Assembly (NCBI RefSeq): GCF_905475395.1 | Contig: NC_058338.1 | Coordinates: 36,710,935 to 36,774,934 of the forward strand | Direction: 5' to 3' | DNA length: 64,000 nt | From: Chrysoperla carnea | Lineage: Eukaryota; Arthropoda; Insecta; Neuroptera; Chrysopidae | Shown here: one piece after another, positions 11,645-24,093 of the stretch | How the letters are laid out: each line of letters begins with the position of its first letter | Numbering within the stretch: position 1 is the first letter of the stretch | The notes under the pieces: model-generated | Told to the model about the DNA's origin: nothing | Seen by the model: only the letters and a program-made list of their open reading frames with translations | The model's database searches: none | Translations under genes and position numbers: made by a program

Positions 11645-13834
11645 TTCTATGTTAGACGCAACTGATCACCGGATCTAAATAGGGATTAAGTCTCTTGAAG
11701 TTTTTTGAATATTCAAACAATTTTTTCTATTTACTAGAATGTTTTCGTAATACATTCCGTTTTTAAAATATAAAAATAGAAATTTTACAGTTCAAAAAGA
11801 TAGAGCCACAAATGTTACAAGAGTCCTTAATCCAAAATTTTAACAGCTACGACTAAAGATTTTTGAGCTATGCAATATTCTTACGTACGTAAGATCAGCA
11901 TTTACCTTGTACAAGGAAATAAAAAGGATTAATTTTATCCACCTTTGTTGTATTAAAGTTATTTTTATAAGTATGTTCCTTTGTGTTCTTCCGATACAAA
12001 TATTCCTTTTATACTTAGCACTATCTACAATCACAATCTTTTTATGCATTGCATATGTTATAATAAAACAAGTATTAACCTTCAAAAGTGACCGTTAACT
12101 GCATTAAATATTTTTGGAAATTGCAACCATACAATGCTCGGATATAGTCAAGTGTGTAATTTTTATGGTTTTATGAATTAAAAAAAAGGTAGTTTTTAAA
12201 AACTCGTTTATTATAAGCTTGATTAACGGATTATTTCATAATATGCATATTTATTAATTTTTAGTAAAAAAAATATTTAGCAAAACATGGCTTCAGAGTT
12301 TTGACATTCGATTTATGACTTTAATTCGATACCATGTTTTTTTAATCCTAAATATATAACGTCACACATTCGAACATTTACATGATTATGTTCAAATTAA
12401 AAATTTCTTTTGGCACATTTTTCTAAATTACGGAGGAAGTATGTGATAGAAAAATGTAGTCACTTTAAAAAGTTGCTCTTATAAAACAATTGACATAGTT
12501 TTCGAAACTATTTAAAAATCAAATTCATTCAGCAAAAATTAATTCCAAAATCTATCTGTATGTATGTATAATAACATATTCTTAAAATACACCCATAAAT
12601 TTGTGTTCATTTTTGATAAAATATGACCACTGATTATGGGAAAAACATAAAATGCAATTTTCTTAAATCTTTGATTTGAGAATATAAGATAATGTTGAAA
12701 TATATTCTGCCATTATTAAGGACGTTCCCAAAAAATCACGTTTTCTTAGGTTCATTTTTACATGGTGTATATGCATGCATTCTTATGAATTTTCTTTATA
12801 AGTAGGTAAATTTTTTATTACCCCGTACGATATTAAATTTATAGATTTAAGGTAGTACTATCGATAATAGTCTTTGCATTCAGAATTTAATGAAACTTGG
12901 CATAGTTGTCCTTTATTATATCATAATTAACTAGTTAAATTTTTAGGGGCCTTCAGAGAGCCCTTATGGGAAATCACAGATTTTATTTTATTTCACAAAA
13001 CTGGACGTTCAGATTTAGTTCTCTGAAGGCCCCTAAAAATTTAACTTTTAAAAGAACCAATATTTCGTATAGCCGGTTTGCAACCCTAAAATTAAAGCCA
13101 TTTTCTTATAATAAATAAAAATTTGTTTTCTGTTGTTTACTAAGCATACCTAATACAAATCACCGCCCGAGATATCAGTGATTTTCTTGATGTTGCATAG
13201 TGTTATCTAGGTTTCAACTCAGGCCTCATATGTCTCAAGCCTCAAAAATTTTTACGGTATAATTTTTTTAAATCATACTGTAAAATTTATAAAAAATCAT
13301 ACAGTCTAGAAAAATATGTTGTATGCATAACACAGTTTCGATATAAAGATGTGAGTTCATATTGTGCCCTATATAGTTTTATTTTCGGCAAAGTATGTGT
13401 GTTCAAATGACCAACTGCCTGATTTTATTTTCATATCCCAGCCAAAAAACACGTATACTCTTTTAAAATATATATATATAAATTTAAAATATTATAGATG
13501 AGATGTAAATGTTGCTTCTTGTTTGTTGTTCGTGTATAAGATACATGGATGAGACTATGTGTTTAGTTGACTGGCTAGCTAACCAACTACCTACTGATGA
13601 TTCGCCGCCAAACTTCTCATAACTAAACCATTAATTTGTATATTATAGTAAAAGTGATGAAACAGAAAATGGTGGATATTAGTTTCGCACATACCTTAAC
13701 AATAATCAATTCCCAAATCAATCCCGACGAGCGAATAAAGAGCCCATTTTCAATGAAAGTCAATTTTTATGATTTCAAATTAGTTCCGCAATACTTTTCG
13801 CCAATGAATGAAATTTATTATCAATACATAGTAT
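11645..13834. other. Intergenic with repeats and one perfect hairpin
   Basis: No supported gene. It includes the second copy of the GGACGTTCCCAAAA repeat (12716-12860) and the perfect hairpin at 12934-13045, listed separately. The short frame at 13636-13836 resembles nothing I know. Confidence 0.4.
12934..13045. repeat. Foldback with perfect 26-bp arms
   Basis: The arm at 12934-12959 is exactly reverse-complementary to 13020-13045. The central part of the arm reads AGGGGCCTTCAGAGA and the spacer is 60 bp. Perfect arms in otherwise decayed sequence point to a young MITE-like foldback or the two ends of a small DNA transposon. No clear target duplication was seen at the flanks. Confidence 0.7.
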
Positions 13835-14120
13835 AAAACAAAGTCGCTACCCGCTGCCTGCCCCTATGTCCCTATGTATGCTTAGACCTTTAAAACTACG
13901 CAACGAATTTTAATGTGGTTTTTTTCTAATATATAGTAAGGTTTTATGTATAATACAGGCATAATAACGTAGAAAAGAACACTGATAATTTTAGAGGTTA
14001 AACGAAATTGTGAACAAATGGAGGGTAAGTGGCAGTATAAGAAGTGAAGGTTATCATACAATAATCTTTGTATTTAAAATTGAAGTTATCCAGCGAAGCG
14101 GGAAGTTCACAGCTAAACTG
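13835..14120 (+). repeat. Helitron-like interspersed repeat, copy 1
   Basis: Contains AAGTCGCTACCCGCTGCCTG, then TTTAAAACTACGCAACGAAT, and ends with TATCCAGCGAAGCGGGAAG. The tail resembles the end of the copy at 47536-47810 (TTGCCCAGCAAAGCAATCGA). Such AGCGAAGCGGG tails are common in insect non-autonomous Helitron-like or RTE-like repeats. Class assignment is from general familiarity, not from termini. Confidence 0.4.
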
Positions 14121-16024
14121 AACAAAAACCACAACCAAAAAACAATCTAAAATCTTACTTTTTATGGTTTTGTTCTGTTAAACAGAGAAAAAAAAGTTTT
14201 AAAAGCACTATTTAATCAAAGGTAACATCTACCTTATAGCTAGTTGATTAAAAAGCTACGTTTATACACATTTCATGACTCCCAACTTTCTGCCGCGCGG
14301 TAAATAAACTCCTGAGTTTTTCAAAGTTATTTCTGCTAACCGATCTCCTTTGCCTTCTTTTGAAGCAGTAGAAACTCGCAGTACAGAGCGATTAATTCGA
14401 ACTTTGTTATTCGAAAATTCGCTATATCTTAGAAAATAATTATAATTTTGAAAAATCCTATTAAGGACATATTCTTAAGTGTTTAATCTTTAAAAATATG
14501 CACACAAAAATTGATTTCTTCGAATTTTTAAACCGGAATACTACCTTAAAATCGGTGCATGTGAAGACTATTGCAGAACCAGAAATATTGCAGGTGATTC
14601 GTCACACCACTAACGTAATATTATAATATTATAAAATTAAATACCTACACAATACAACAAACATGCTTGCTAATACTATATTTTACACAAATACACATAA
14701 AACTTGGCTCCTATCCAAAATGTACCGCAAGTACCTATTTGAAAACAGAAAAAAAATATTTTTTTTCATACAGAAAAGAAAATATAGTTAAAAGACTTTT
14801 CTAATTATAAATGGTCTCCTTTTCCTAGTTATGTGACAAACATGCAAGAACACTTTTCAATCGATGGTTATTGAAAAAGAATAGTATCTATTTATATTAT
14901 ACTTGATCTATCTTTGTTTTGTAATTGCCTTCCGTGTCCAAATCAAAGGGCAATTATTACTATTTGTTGTGTGTTGGAACAACAATTCTTTTAAATAGTG
15001 CCAAGTTTTGTTAAGAATTTTACATAGTTTGGTGCAATCAACTGTGTATGTCAGACAATGATAGGACTATTGATGTCATCATATTTATATAATGCTATTC
15101 TGTTTTAATAAATGTACTTAATAAATATGTTCACTTCATTTTTAACTATTATCATTGTGTCATTTACGAAGTGGTGGCTTCATTTTCAATTCGCTTCTGA
15201 ATCACTCAACATATCATATACTTCTTGATAGTGTAGCGAAATTTGTTGTTTTTTTTTTTTGAAAATTAATACTTCCACAAAAGTGTGTTTTGAAAAATTT
15301 AATTTACCACTTTTATTAAATTTTTTTTGATTGTGCTAACTATTTTTGTGTTTTTTATTTTTATTTTTTGGTGTGAATATTATTTATTTTACATATTTGT
15401 CTTGGATGATTCAAATCGGTATTTTTAGTACAGTGATTTTACCTCTATGTTGCCAAATTGTTTTGTCTCCATTACGTAATTTTTTTTTTCAAATAAGTGT
15501 ATTGGTTTTTTTTTAAATTTTAATTTTTTTTCACGTTATTAATGTGTTTTTCCAAGAAAGCATTTTTGCATTTGTAAATGTATTTTTTCCTGTGGTTATT
15601 CGTGATTGGGGAAATGTTTACTCAAAATTTTGGTTTTTTTTTTCTCTTCAAATTACAGTTCTATTGTGAATAAATCAATAGAATAGAAATTGTAAATTTT
15701 GTCTTAAATTAAATTAAATTTTATATCAATCCTACGTACAAAATCAATAAGAATTTACTTATTAAAATATTTAAATGAAATTGGGTCCATTTGTCTGTCT
15801 GTCCGTTTACTCTAAACTCAGGTGTCTTGGGCCTATTTTAGTCGATTTTACTTACGATATTTTGGCAGAGATTTAAATCGAAACATATGTAATATACTGG
15901 CCAACTATGTACTATATCATATAGTTACTTTATCATTTAGTAATCTAAATAAGGAACTCGGGAATACCTACAGTCCCGGTTGACAGCTAGTAATCCATAA
16001 AGTTGCATTCGCATGCATACCTAC
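14121..16024. other. Intergenic, T-rich, nothing recognised
   Basis: Long T-runs (for example 15240-15260 and 15470-15560) and no supported open frame. A TCTGTCTGTCCGTTTACTCT tract near 15790 resembles tails of other insect repeats. Confidence 0.4.
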
Positions 16025-16140
16025 ACTCACTGTCAGAAAAAGTGCCACAGTTAAAACATTCTAAGCGTACGCATCATATGTTATGTTATAATAGTAACAC
16101 TTAGAATGTTTTAAAACGAGCATTTTTTGTGACATTGAGT
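16025..16140. repeat. Foldback with 41-bp arms
   Basis: The left arm 16025-16065 and right arm 16100-16140 are inverted copies of equal length. Both share CTTAGAATGTTTTAA at the inner end and ACTCA/TGAGT at the outer end, with a few mismatches. The loop is 34 bp. This is a small MITE-like element. Confidence 0.7.
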
Positions 16141-16555
16141 ATACATAAACTTCTTTATTTTTACAATAATCAACGCTTTAAGAAAAACAATAAAAAATCA
16201 ATTCAATTTTTCAAAATAAATACTTGTAAACCACATTTTAGTCAAAATTTTGTCAGGAACGTTTAAAATTTTTGTACACACTTTAACTAAAGCTTTATTA
16301 ACTAAAGCTTGATGGAAACAATCTATATATGCATGTATTTCTTTTCTTTATCATATAATTCTTAATTATTATCTAACATAACCTTTAATTATTATCTTTT
16401 CAAGTATAAAATATTGAAATCAGACTTGATTGATAGATTTAAGAAGTCAATTAGTGATAAAAATTATTTGTGGTATAAACAAACTCTACTGGTGTGGCTT
16501 TACGCATGATTAAACTAATTGCTTAAGAATTTTTAATGATTTTATTATGTAATAC

Positions 16556-16584
16556 AAACACTTTAATTATAAATTAAAGTGTTT
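16556..16584. repeat. Perfect 29-bp palindrome
   Basis: Thirteen bases (AAACACTTTAATT) are exactly mirrored around a 3-base centre. The sequence is AT-rich, so this may be chance or a cruciform-forming site. Confidence 0.6.
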
Positions 16585-17099
16585 ATGTAAATTACCCTGA
16601 AAAACATTTGAATTAAACATCAATAATGACTTGCAATCATTAGACTAAACGTTTTCTTAAACAATCTTTTATTTGTGTTTAATCAGTGTGTGCTAAAATG
16701 TTTTTCACTGTGTTATAACATTTGGTTCTAACAACGTTTTGCTGTATCAGTATGCCTATTATATTGGGCCTATTAAGGGAAATTAAAATTACAAATTTTT
16801 GCTATATTTATTTGACATTAGATTTCAAAATATATGTAGAGAAAGTACCATGATAATTAATTATTTAAAAAAATACGATTATATAAATTTCAATTCGTAT
16901 TGTTTTTCATTTCCATCACAATTAAAGTTCATAAATTCATTGGTGAGAATGTCAAACACATTAACATTTATATTCACTTTTGCATTACATTTGAAATTTA
17001 TTTTTAAATAATTAATTTTTATTGTATATAGGATGTTTCATAAATATACCAACAAACTTTTAGAGATGGTAGAGAACATTAAAAAAAAAACATTCTTGC

Positions 17100-17445
17100 T
17101 CTATAAGAATATTAAAAAAATTTATTATTTGGTAAATAATTAACGAAATCAATCAAATTTTATATTCGGGAGTTTGAGTTTTTGGGGTCGCTAATCACAA
17201 ATATGATGTTCAAAAGTTTCTCCAATGCACCTGATGACCAGGACGACCGGATTGTACACCTCACCCCCGAGATTATATCTCTATTTTCTCTGAATTGTTG
17301 TAAAATGCATCTAACATAATTAATCGAGAGTTTTCGACGTCGCTGATCACGAATATGATGTCTTAAATACTCTCCCCAGTAATTAATTTCACTGAGCTCG
17401 TTAATTATTTACCAAAAGTAATAATTTTTTTTTCGTAACATACGC
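17100..17445. repeat. Foldback with internal direct repeats
   Basis: The outer arms TTATTATTTGGTAAATAATT (17119 onward) and AATTATTTACCAAAAGTAAT (17402 onward) are inverted copies. Between them a block occurs twice in direct orientation: GGTCGCTAATCACAAATATG near 17186 and CGTCGCTGATCACGAATATG near 17338. It is likely a non-autonomous DNA transposon. Confidence 0.55.
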
Positions 17446-20410
17446 TTACGGAAATGCAGCCTGGTGATGTCAAAAAATGTTTATGGATTGTATTGAATCA
17501 ATTTTATACTTAACTTTCTGAATCGAATGCAAAAAAACTGCATCTCGATCTGATCCCGAAAAACAATCGATCTCAAAGCGTTTTTGATATTCTGTCGTCT
17601 AGCCTATTTAAAGTGTATGCACTTTTTAGTCTTCGTAGAGATTATGAGCAAGATCCGCCCAGTGTTTAAATTCTATCAATGTTGTGTATTTTTATTATTT
17701 TCATTATAATTTTCTTAACACGCTATTTTTTATTTTGGCTTGTACGTGAGTAATGGAATTTTTCAATTAAGTTTTTACTCACTTCCGAACGCCTGAATGA
17801 TCGGAAATTTTTCAAGTAATAAGAACTTATGGCCATGCAATATGACACCATCTGCCTAATTACATTACGGAAATCAAAAATATGATATGAAATAGTTTTA
17901 AATCAAATAAGTTCTAAGAATATCTTTTATATTAGGATGTGTAATTAAAACAGCCAAATAATATTTTTGATAATTAAAAATTCAATGTTAAAAAATGTGG
18001 GATGTTCAATATTTATTTAACAAACCAATTATAGGAATGCATTTGAAGTAGAACTCCCCACGTTGTCTTACGCTGAATTTTACACCCAAAAAAATTGTTT
18101 TAAATTGTAATTCTATTTTTAAAATTCTAAATACTATCTATACGTGTTGACTTTTTTTAACATTTGAACATAAGCATTAAAAAGTTTTTACTAAATTTTA
18201 AATTAAATTGTACTTTTTGTTGAATGATTATAAATTTTGATTATTATAAAAAATCATTTTAATTACTTTAAAAATAATTTAATTGGATTGTAAAATTTTA
18301 CGGATAATTTAAAATGATCAAAAATTTTCACATACACAAAATTTTCATAAAGGTTTCAATTTAATTGCCGTATATAATTTATGGAAATATTTTTTGACAA
18401 AAGCAGCAGCTTGCATTTAATTGTAATTTTTTCATAAATTTAGTTTTTAGGATAAAATTTTTAATTATTAATACCTGTTTCACTCCGACAATTAGTATGT
18501 TCATAACTCTTTATTTATATGAGATTTAAATATATTAATTCTTATCTCTTTTCTCGAAAATCATAACGATATAAAATGAGTAATTCCATATTATCCAATC
18601 ACAATATTCTTCTTTCGTTTTTAAACTTTAAATTACCATCCTAAATTGACAAAAGCTCAAATTATGCAAAAAAATATTTCATACCAATTTATATTAACAA
18701 AGATTTTGGAATTAATTTATTACAAATTTTAATTTTAAGTGAGAGCTATAATTTAATTATAGTACTCTCTAAAAACGAAATAGTGAAAACCATACACTAT
18801 TTTGTAGTGAGTGTAGTATTCATTATTTGGTAGTGAGAAGGAAGTATACTACTATTTGAAATAATGCTATACTTCTCACTAACAAATAGTGAATAGTCAC
18901 TATTTCAAACTTAAGAAAGTAGGGACCAGCAACTCTTAAAATAGTTACGATTTTATAGAGATTGTCTTTCGATAAAGATAGTATGAAAACCACTTCTAAT
19001 ATTAATTTCGATTTTACTATTATAGTCCCATACAGAGTCCAAATGATTTTGCATAGTCCAATTATTAAAGTCACTATAAAATGTAAACTGTCTTATCCGA
19101 AAGTTCCGTATTCTGTAAAATCGATATCATTTTTTATGGTCACTGTTTTTCTTTTTAAATTTTTCATTAATCATTGAATCGCACAAAATAATTTAAGAAT
19201 AAATACAGCAACAACCCAACTGCAAGTTTCAACAACAACCTTTCAACAAAAAATCGGTCAACAAGTCTAGATAAAGTCCAGAACAAAATACAACATAATC
19301 ATATTCAGAAAATGTATACAGATATCTTTTACAAATCTATTTTCCTGCGATGAAAAAAATAATAACTATTTTTTGTTATTAGTAGTCATTGGTCGGAACA
19401 GGTTCTGGAGTGCGTGCCAGAAGCGCGTTTACATAGCCCTAACATAAATGAATCTGTAAATGCACTATCTGGTACGACATTCCAGGACATACAGTCATCC
19501 GTACCCGTTCATCAATTATATAACCATTACGAATCAAAATGTGGTGCTGTTGGCTGAATCTTCTTTTTGGGTATTTATGTAATATTTAAGCATCGCTTCT
19601 CCATTTCTGCTATTTACATCCATCCATCTCCGTGCGTGCGGTGACCATCGTAATCAATATGAAAACACTTCCTTCCAAAGAAATTAAATTACTATCATTT
19701 AACAATGAGGCTATTCTTTATTATTAATTATTAATAAATTTTTGTATTTTTTGAAAGAACCCCAAAAATTATTGACGAGAAAGTGATCTCGGTCAAATCT
19801 TCTGAAAATCTGGTAAATTTTAATAAATATTTCGAAGACTCAACCCAAAGTTGTCTCAATTACAAAATCTAAGTTCGCAGGCTTGTTTGTATAATTTATA
19901 ATTTATAAATAAATTTGAAAGAAAATAATTAAAAAACTAAGAACGAAATCTTTGGAATTTTGTGGCCTTTGAGACTTGATATGTTCCAAATTTTCAGAAA
20001 ATTTGCTAAAAATTGATTAGTATTTTTTTTTTTGCGGCTGTATTTTACTTGTTTGTTTTAATAAAATTTGTGTTCAAATCTCGTTTGTTGTATTTTTCTT
20101 TCTTAAATTCTTCATATTCTATGAGAAAATAATTAATTTAAACTTTGAAAAATATTTTAATAACCATATGGAAGACGGCATTTAAAAGATTGGAATTTAA
20201 ATGTATATAAGTTATGTTGTCTATTAGTATAGTGAATAATCGTCGAGTAACATGTCCGGCAACAGCGAGCTGCGAAATTTTACTGCTATTGTTCCAAAAA
20301 TAATAATGAAGCAGTTTTGCGTTCCAACTCCTGAACTAGAAGCTTTCCGAGTCCAAATTTTTGTTTAATTGTTAAAAATAAACACTTATCCCCGAATTGT
20401 TAAATCTCTA
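17446..20410. other. Intergenic; one foldback and one GC-richer island
   Basis: Mostly AT-rich. It contains the foldback at 18777-18906 (listed) and, at 19385-19660, a block clearly less AT-rich than its flanks. On the minus strand this block has a 38-codon open stretch and a second, longer frame broken by a single stop. I do not recognise either product. Confidence 0.4.
18777..18906. repeat. Small foldback built on TAGTGA repeats
   Basis: The outer ends GAAATAGTGA and TCACTATTTC are perfect inverts. Inner inverted pieces are TAGTGAGAAG near 18831 and CTTCTCACTA near 18872, then GAAGTATA and TATACTTC. The TAGTGA hexamer recurs on both strands across the element. It is a compact MITE-like hairpin. 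Confidence 0.65.
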
Positions 20411-20630
20411 AAAATTAAGTTAGGACCAGGAGGACAAAATGCATAGAATATTGTTGGCCATTTTCACTAAAGGTTTTTCCAGTATGAAAGCACTTAAGAG
20501 ATCCCGAAGTTACAGAATTTTTGGCCGTTTAGATCGCGAGATAATCAGCGGTAAAGTTTGCGATTTGTGCAATAATGCAAACACTGACATTGAACATTTT
20601 TTATGCATGGTGTTTCAACTCAATCAATAG
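20411..20630 (+). pseudogene. Possible LINE reverse transcriptase C-terminal remnant
   Basis: The frame 20439-20630 (63 codons) ends in a C-D-L-C-N-N-x6-E-H-F-L-C pattern. This resembles the C-x2-C...H zinc-knuckle end found after the reverse transcriptase domain in many insect non-LTR retrotransposons. No YADD catalytic motif or longer domain is present, and the usual final cysteine spacing is not kept. A short open stretch just upstream (from ATG 20251) may belong to the same relic. This call is weak. Confidence 0.3.
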
Positions 20631-23610
20631 TTTATTTTCACTTGTTTTTAATTTCTCCAATAGTGTCTTATTTTGAACAAATAATATAATTTGCAGTGAA
20701 TAATTTTGGTAACTTTCGAATGATGCAAAAACAATGAGCCTACAGGTTTTATTAGTATTTATATGAAGAAGAATATAATATTAATAGAAATAATATTTAC
20801 GTGTACAAAGAAAAATAGTAGTTTTTCGTGCGTGTTATAAATTTTCGTAAAAATAATTTCAATTGTTTGATTTACAATAGTGAATGAATCATCATTTATG
20901 TTAATATTATAATAAATATGCTGCTCATTATATATAATATTACGTAGTATTGTTTAAGTAAGTCATCATCTGTCACACATCAATGAATGCATTCAACAGC
21001 CTATAATTATTCAATAGATGTGCAAAAAAATCTTATTATTAACAACCTTTGTTGGAAACATAATAACTAAAAAGTTAAAATATGATTTTTGTTGACATTT
21101 TTTGAAAAGGTAAATGAAGAAAAAAAAAATAAAGTCGACAACGAAGTGGTAAGAACTGATAGAAATTTCTTTGCTTCTAAAGTACAATCTTTCAAACGAG
21201 CTGTATACAGGGTGGGTCATTTTAATCTATAATGGCTAATAACTCGTTTTGTAGTTAACCAATCAAAAAATTATTTAAACAAAAGTTGCAGAGTTTGATG
21301 ATGGGGCACATTATGTTCTGTCATCAGATTGGACCTAGTTCTTTGGGTCTCTTTAATAGCCAGTTTATATTCTAATCGGTAAGAGTTAGAATAACACTTT
21401 AAATTAGAAAGTTGATCCTCATAAAAAAACTAACATTTTTCAAACCATTTTTTCGAATATCGTCAGGTTTTACACGCTAACTGCGGAAAATTGCTTTGAC
21501 CTACAATATCGATTAACTTAAAGATCACCACAAACTTAAACTCTTACCCTTAGATCCAATATCAGGCGAAGTTGCACAATCAATTTAATTTTTTCTATTT
21601 TGAAATTTAGTGATGATATTTATTTCAGCTCTGTGACATATATTTGTATGTTATGTACGGTTATCGAAAAAAATAGCCTCGGAAAAGTGAACCGAAAATT
21701 TTATAGACTCAGGATATTGTTGTAATTATCAGTTGGGTGGGTTGAGTTTGTCGAATATAGAGAAGTTGGTTGGGTTTTGAAATTTTTATCCCTTACGTTC
21801 AAAAATGGGATAGTCTTACAGAATTTTTTTCGGTCTTTTTTTTCCTAAAACCGTTGTGCATAATCGAAATTACACCGTAATCAAACTGGATTTATACATT
21901 TTTAACTTAAGACATTGGAACATGTCAGTTTCATTAAAAAATGTTTTAATATAATTGAACTTCACGGTAAAAAAACCCACATGCTTCTATAACAAGCCCA
22001 ATCACGTTAACATCCACAGAAATTAACAATTTCGTGCGTGTTTATAGTATGGAATTCTAATTGGGTGGTAAAGAAAATGCAAATAGCCTCGTTGATGACT
22101 AAGGTTCAGTTATTTACATGAAATTATTTTTAAATAAAAATATTAGAACCGATTCTTTAATTTAAAAAAAAAAAGCATACTGATATCTTATACCGTTTTG
22201 TTTTATTCCAATTTAAAAATGCATAACTCTTATTTAATCATTCTTTATAATATAATGAGTATTATATGAACTATCTATATATCGGAATCTGTATGACCTT
22301 TAGATTTAGAAATAGAATTATGTAGTGCATGCAACAACATTAATAATAAAATACTCATAGGATAGTACAAACATCACATTAGAAATGTAGGAAAATACGA
22401 ACTATACTGTCTATTATATTAATTAGATGTATAAACTTACCTAATATGGCTTCCCAATTATATATTTATTCATAGATATATTTATTTTTCTTTTGCATAA
22501 TCATTTGGAAATAGTATTAAGGAAAATTATTTTTCTTGTATTCTATATGCATCTAATGAAATTTGTATACAACAGATGCCAGTTAACAGAGAAAAACTTA
22601 GCTTGCATAAATTAAAGAAGATTTTATATTTTAAGGATTCTTTGTTTAAATATATTTTTATAATTTCTGAATTTTTTGCTGTTGAAGAATTACGGCTCTA
22701 TCCATCTTATTAAGGAATCCGTTTTGAAATTACATTTCTGCGTTTATTTTGTTACCAATCGAGGTTGGGCCACTTTTATCTAAGAGCTAAAATTTATAAA
22801 CCGAAAGATCCGTACGGTTGAGTCAACATCGGAAGGTGGTGAAAAATATCATTACAATATAGGTCTCATCTATATTTTTTAAGGTTTCACTATATCCACT
22901 TTCGATTAGCAGATACTTATAAAACGAAGGAATTGTATTGTTTTCCAAAAGTAAAAGATCTGCCACTTATTTCAACTCTTGCCACTTGTAACCCAGAGCC
23001 TACAGCTTTTCAAAACTGGGCTCTATGAATGGAAAACGAATTATTCAATATGACACCTCGTTAAATTTATTTCATTGGCTGGAAAATTGACATGCTATTT
23101 AGCCACTCTTCTAGGCCAAAGCCAGAAAATGAGCTGAATTATTTATCATGGAATTCCACAAATTAACGCTCGAAAAAATTAATAAAAAATAGATTAATAT
23201 AATTGAAAGCTATAACTTCTTTGTTGCGTGCAATATCGAATTTAGCGGCACTTGTAGAAATATTTATAAGCATCGAATGAAACGGCGCTCGTAGAAATAT
23301 TTATAAGTTTTATATCTTTTCATGATAATTATTTATTTTAAATTGCTTTTTAACAACTATGTGATTGAAGAATGCTGTTTTCATGATATTAATTTGAGTT
23401 AACAATAGGAGTACACAATGAGTTCATCAAAGAACATTTTTAAAAAATATAGACTATACACTGAGAAAAATGGATATCAAAATCTACGAATTTTTATTAT
23501 GCGATCGGCCAAACTTAAAACAGGAAGTTGAGCCTCTAAAAAATTATTATGTTGTACTATATACTTTATTATTGCGAGCCTCTAATACTTTATTATTCTA
23601 TACTATAATT
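20631..23610. other. Intergenic with degraded repeats
   Basis: No supported gene. 21208-21480 (beginning ATACAGGGTGGGTCATTTTA) has the look of a transposon end. It shares a TTTAAATTAGAAAGTTGAT-type block with 40780-40800 near the VRK1 3' end. Confidence 0.4.
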
Positions 23611-24093
23611 TTTATACCATGTAAACTAAGTTTAGTCCCAAGTTTGTAACGCTTGAAAATATTGATGCTATGAACAAAATTTTGGTGTAGGTGTTCATAA
23701 AATCACCTAATTAGTCCATTCCCGGTTGTCTGTCTGTCGTCTATCCGTCTGTCATCACGATTACTCAAAATTCGAAAAGAGATATCAAGTTGAAACTTTT
23801 ATAGCGTGCTGAGGACGTAAAAAGTGTTGTAAACCGTTAGAGATAGAACAAAAGTTTAAATGTAAAAAATTTTCCTTATAAAAAATTAAACAACTTTTAT
23901 TTGAAACATTTTTTCGTAAACATCACTATTTACCCGTGAGAGCACATATTATGCGCAAATTGTATAGTATGTATTATATGAGTACATCAGTTATATGTGT
24001 GATATTTATGTATGTGCAATGTGATAGAGTAATCAACACTGTCTATACATGGTATTTCAACAATTAACTCAGTCAACTATTTGTTTTCACTTG
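23611..24093 (-). repeat. Dispersed repeat family A, copy 4
   Basis: Minus-strand copy: the plus strand reads TTTATACCATGTAAACTAAG at the left end and AACTCAGTCAACTATTTG at the right. It contains TTTAGTCCCAAGTTTGTAAC, GGTGTTCATAAAATCACCTA and CTGTCTATACATGGTATTTC, all shared with copies 5 and 7. The CYP4G intron copy shares only the first half. Confidence 0.85.

Noticed and set aside
20439-20630. Confident zinc-finger gene
   Set aside because: Only one C-x2-C...H cluster with odd spacing. Kept only as a weak LINE remnant.
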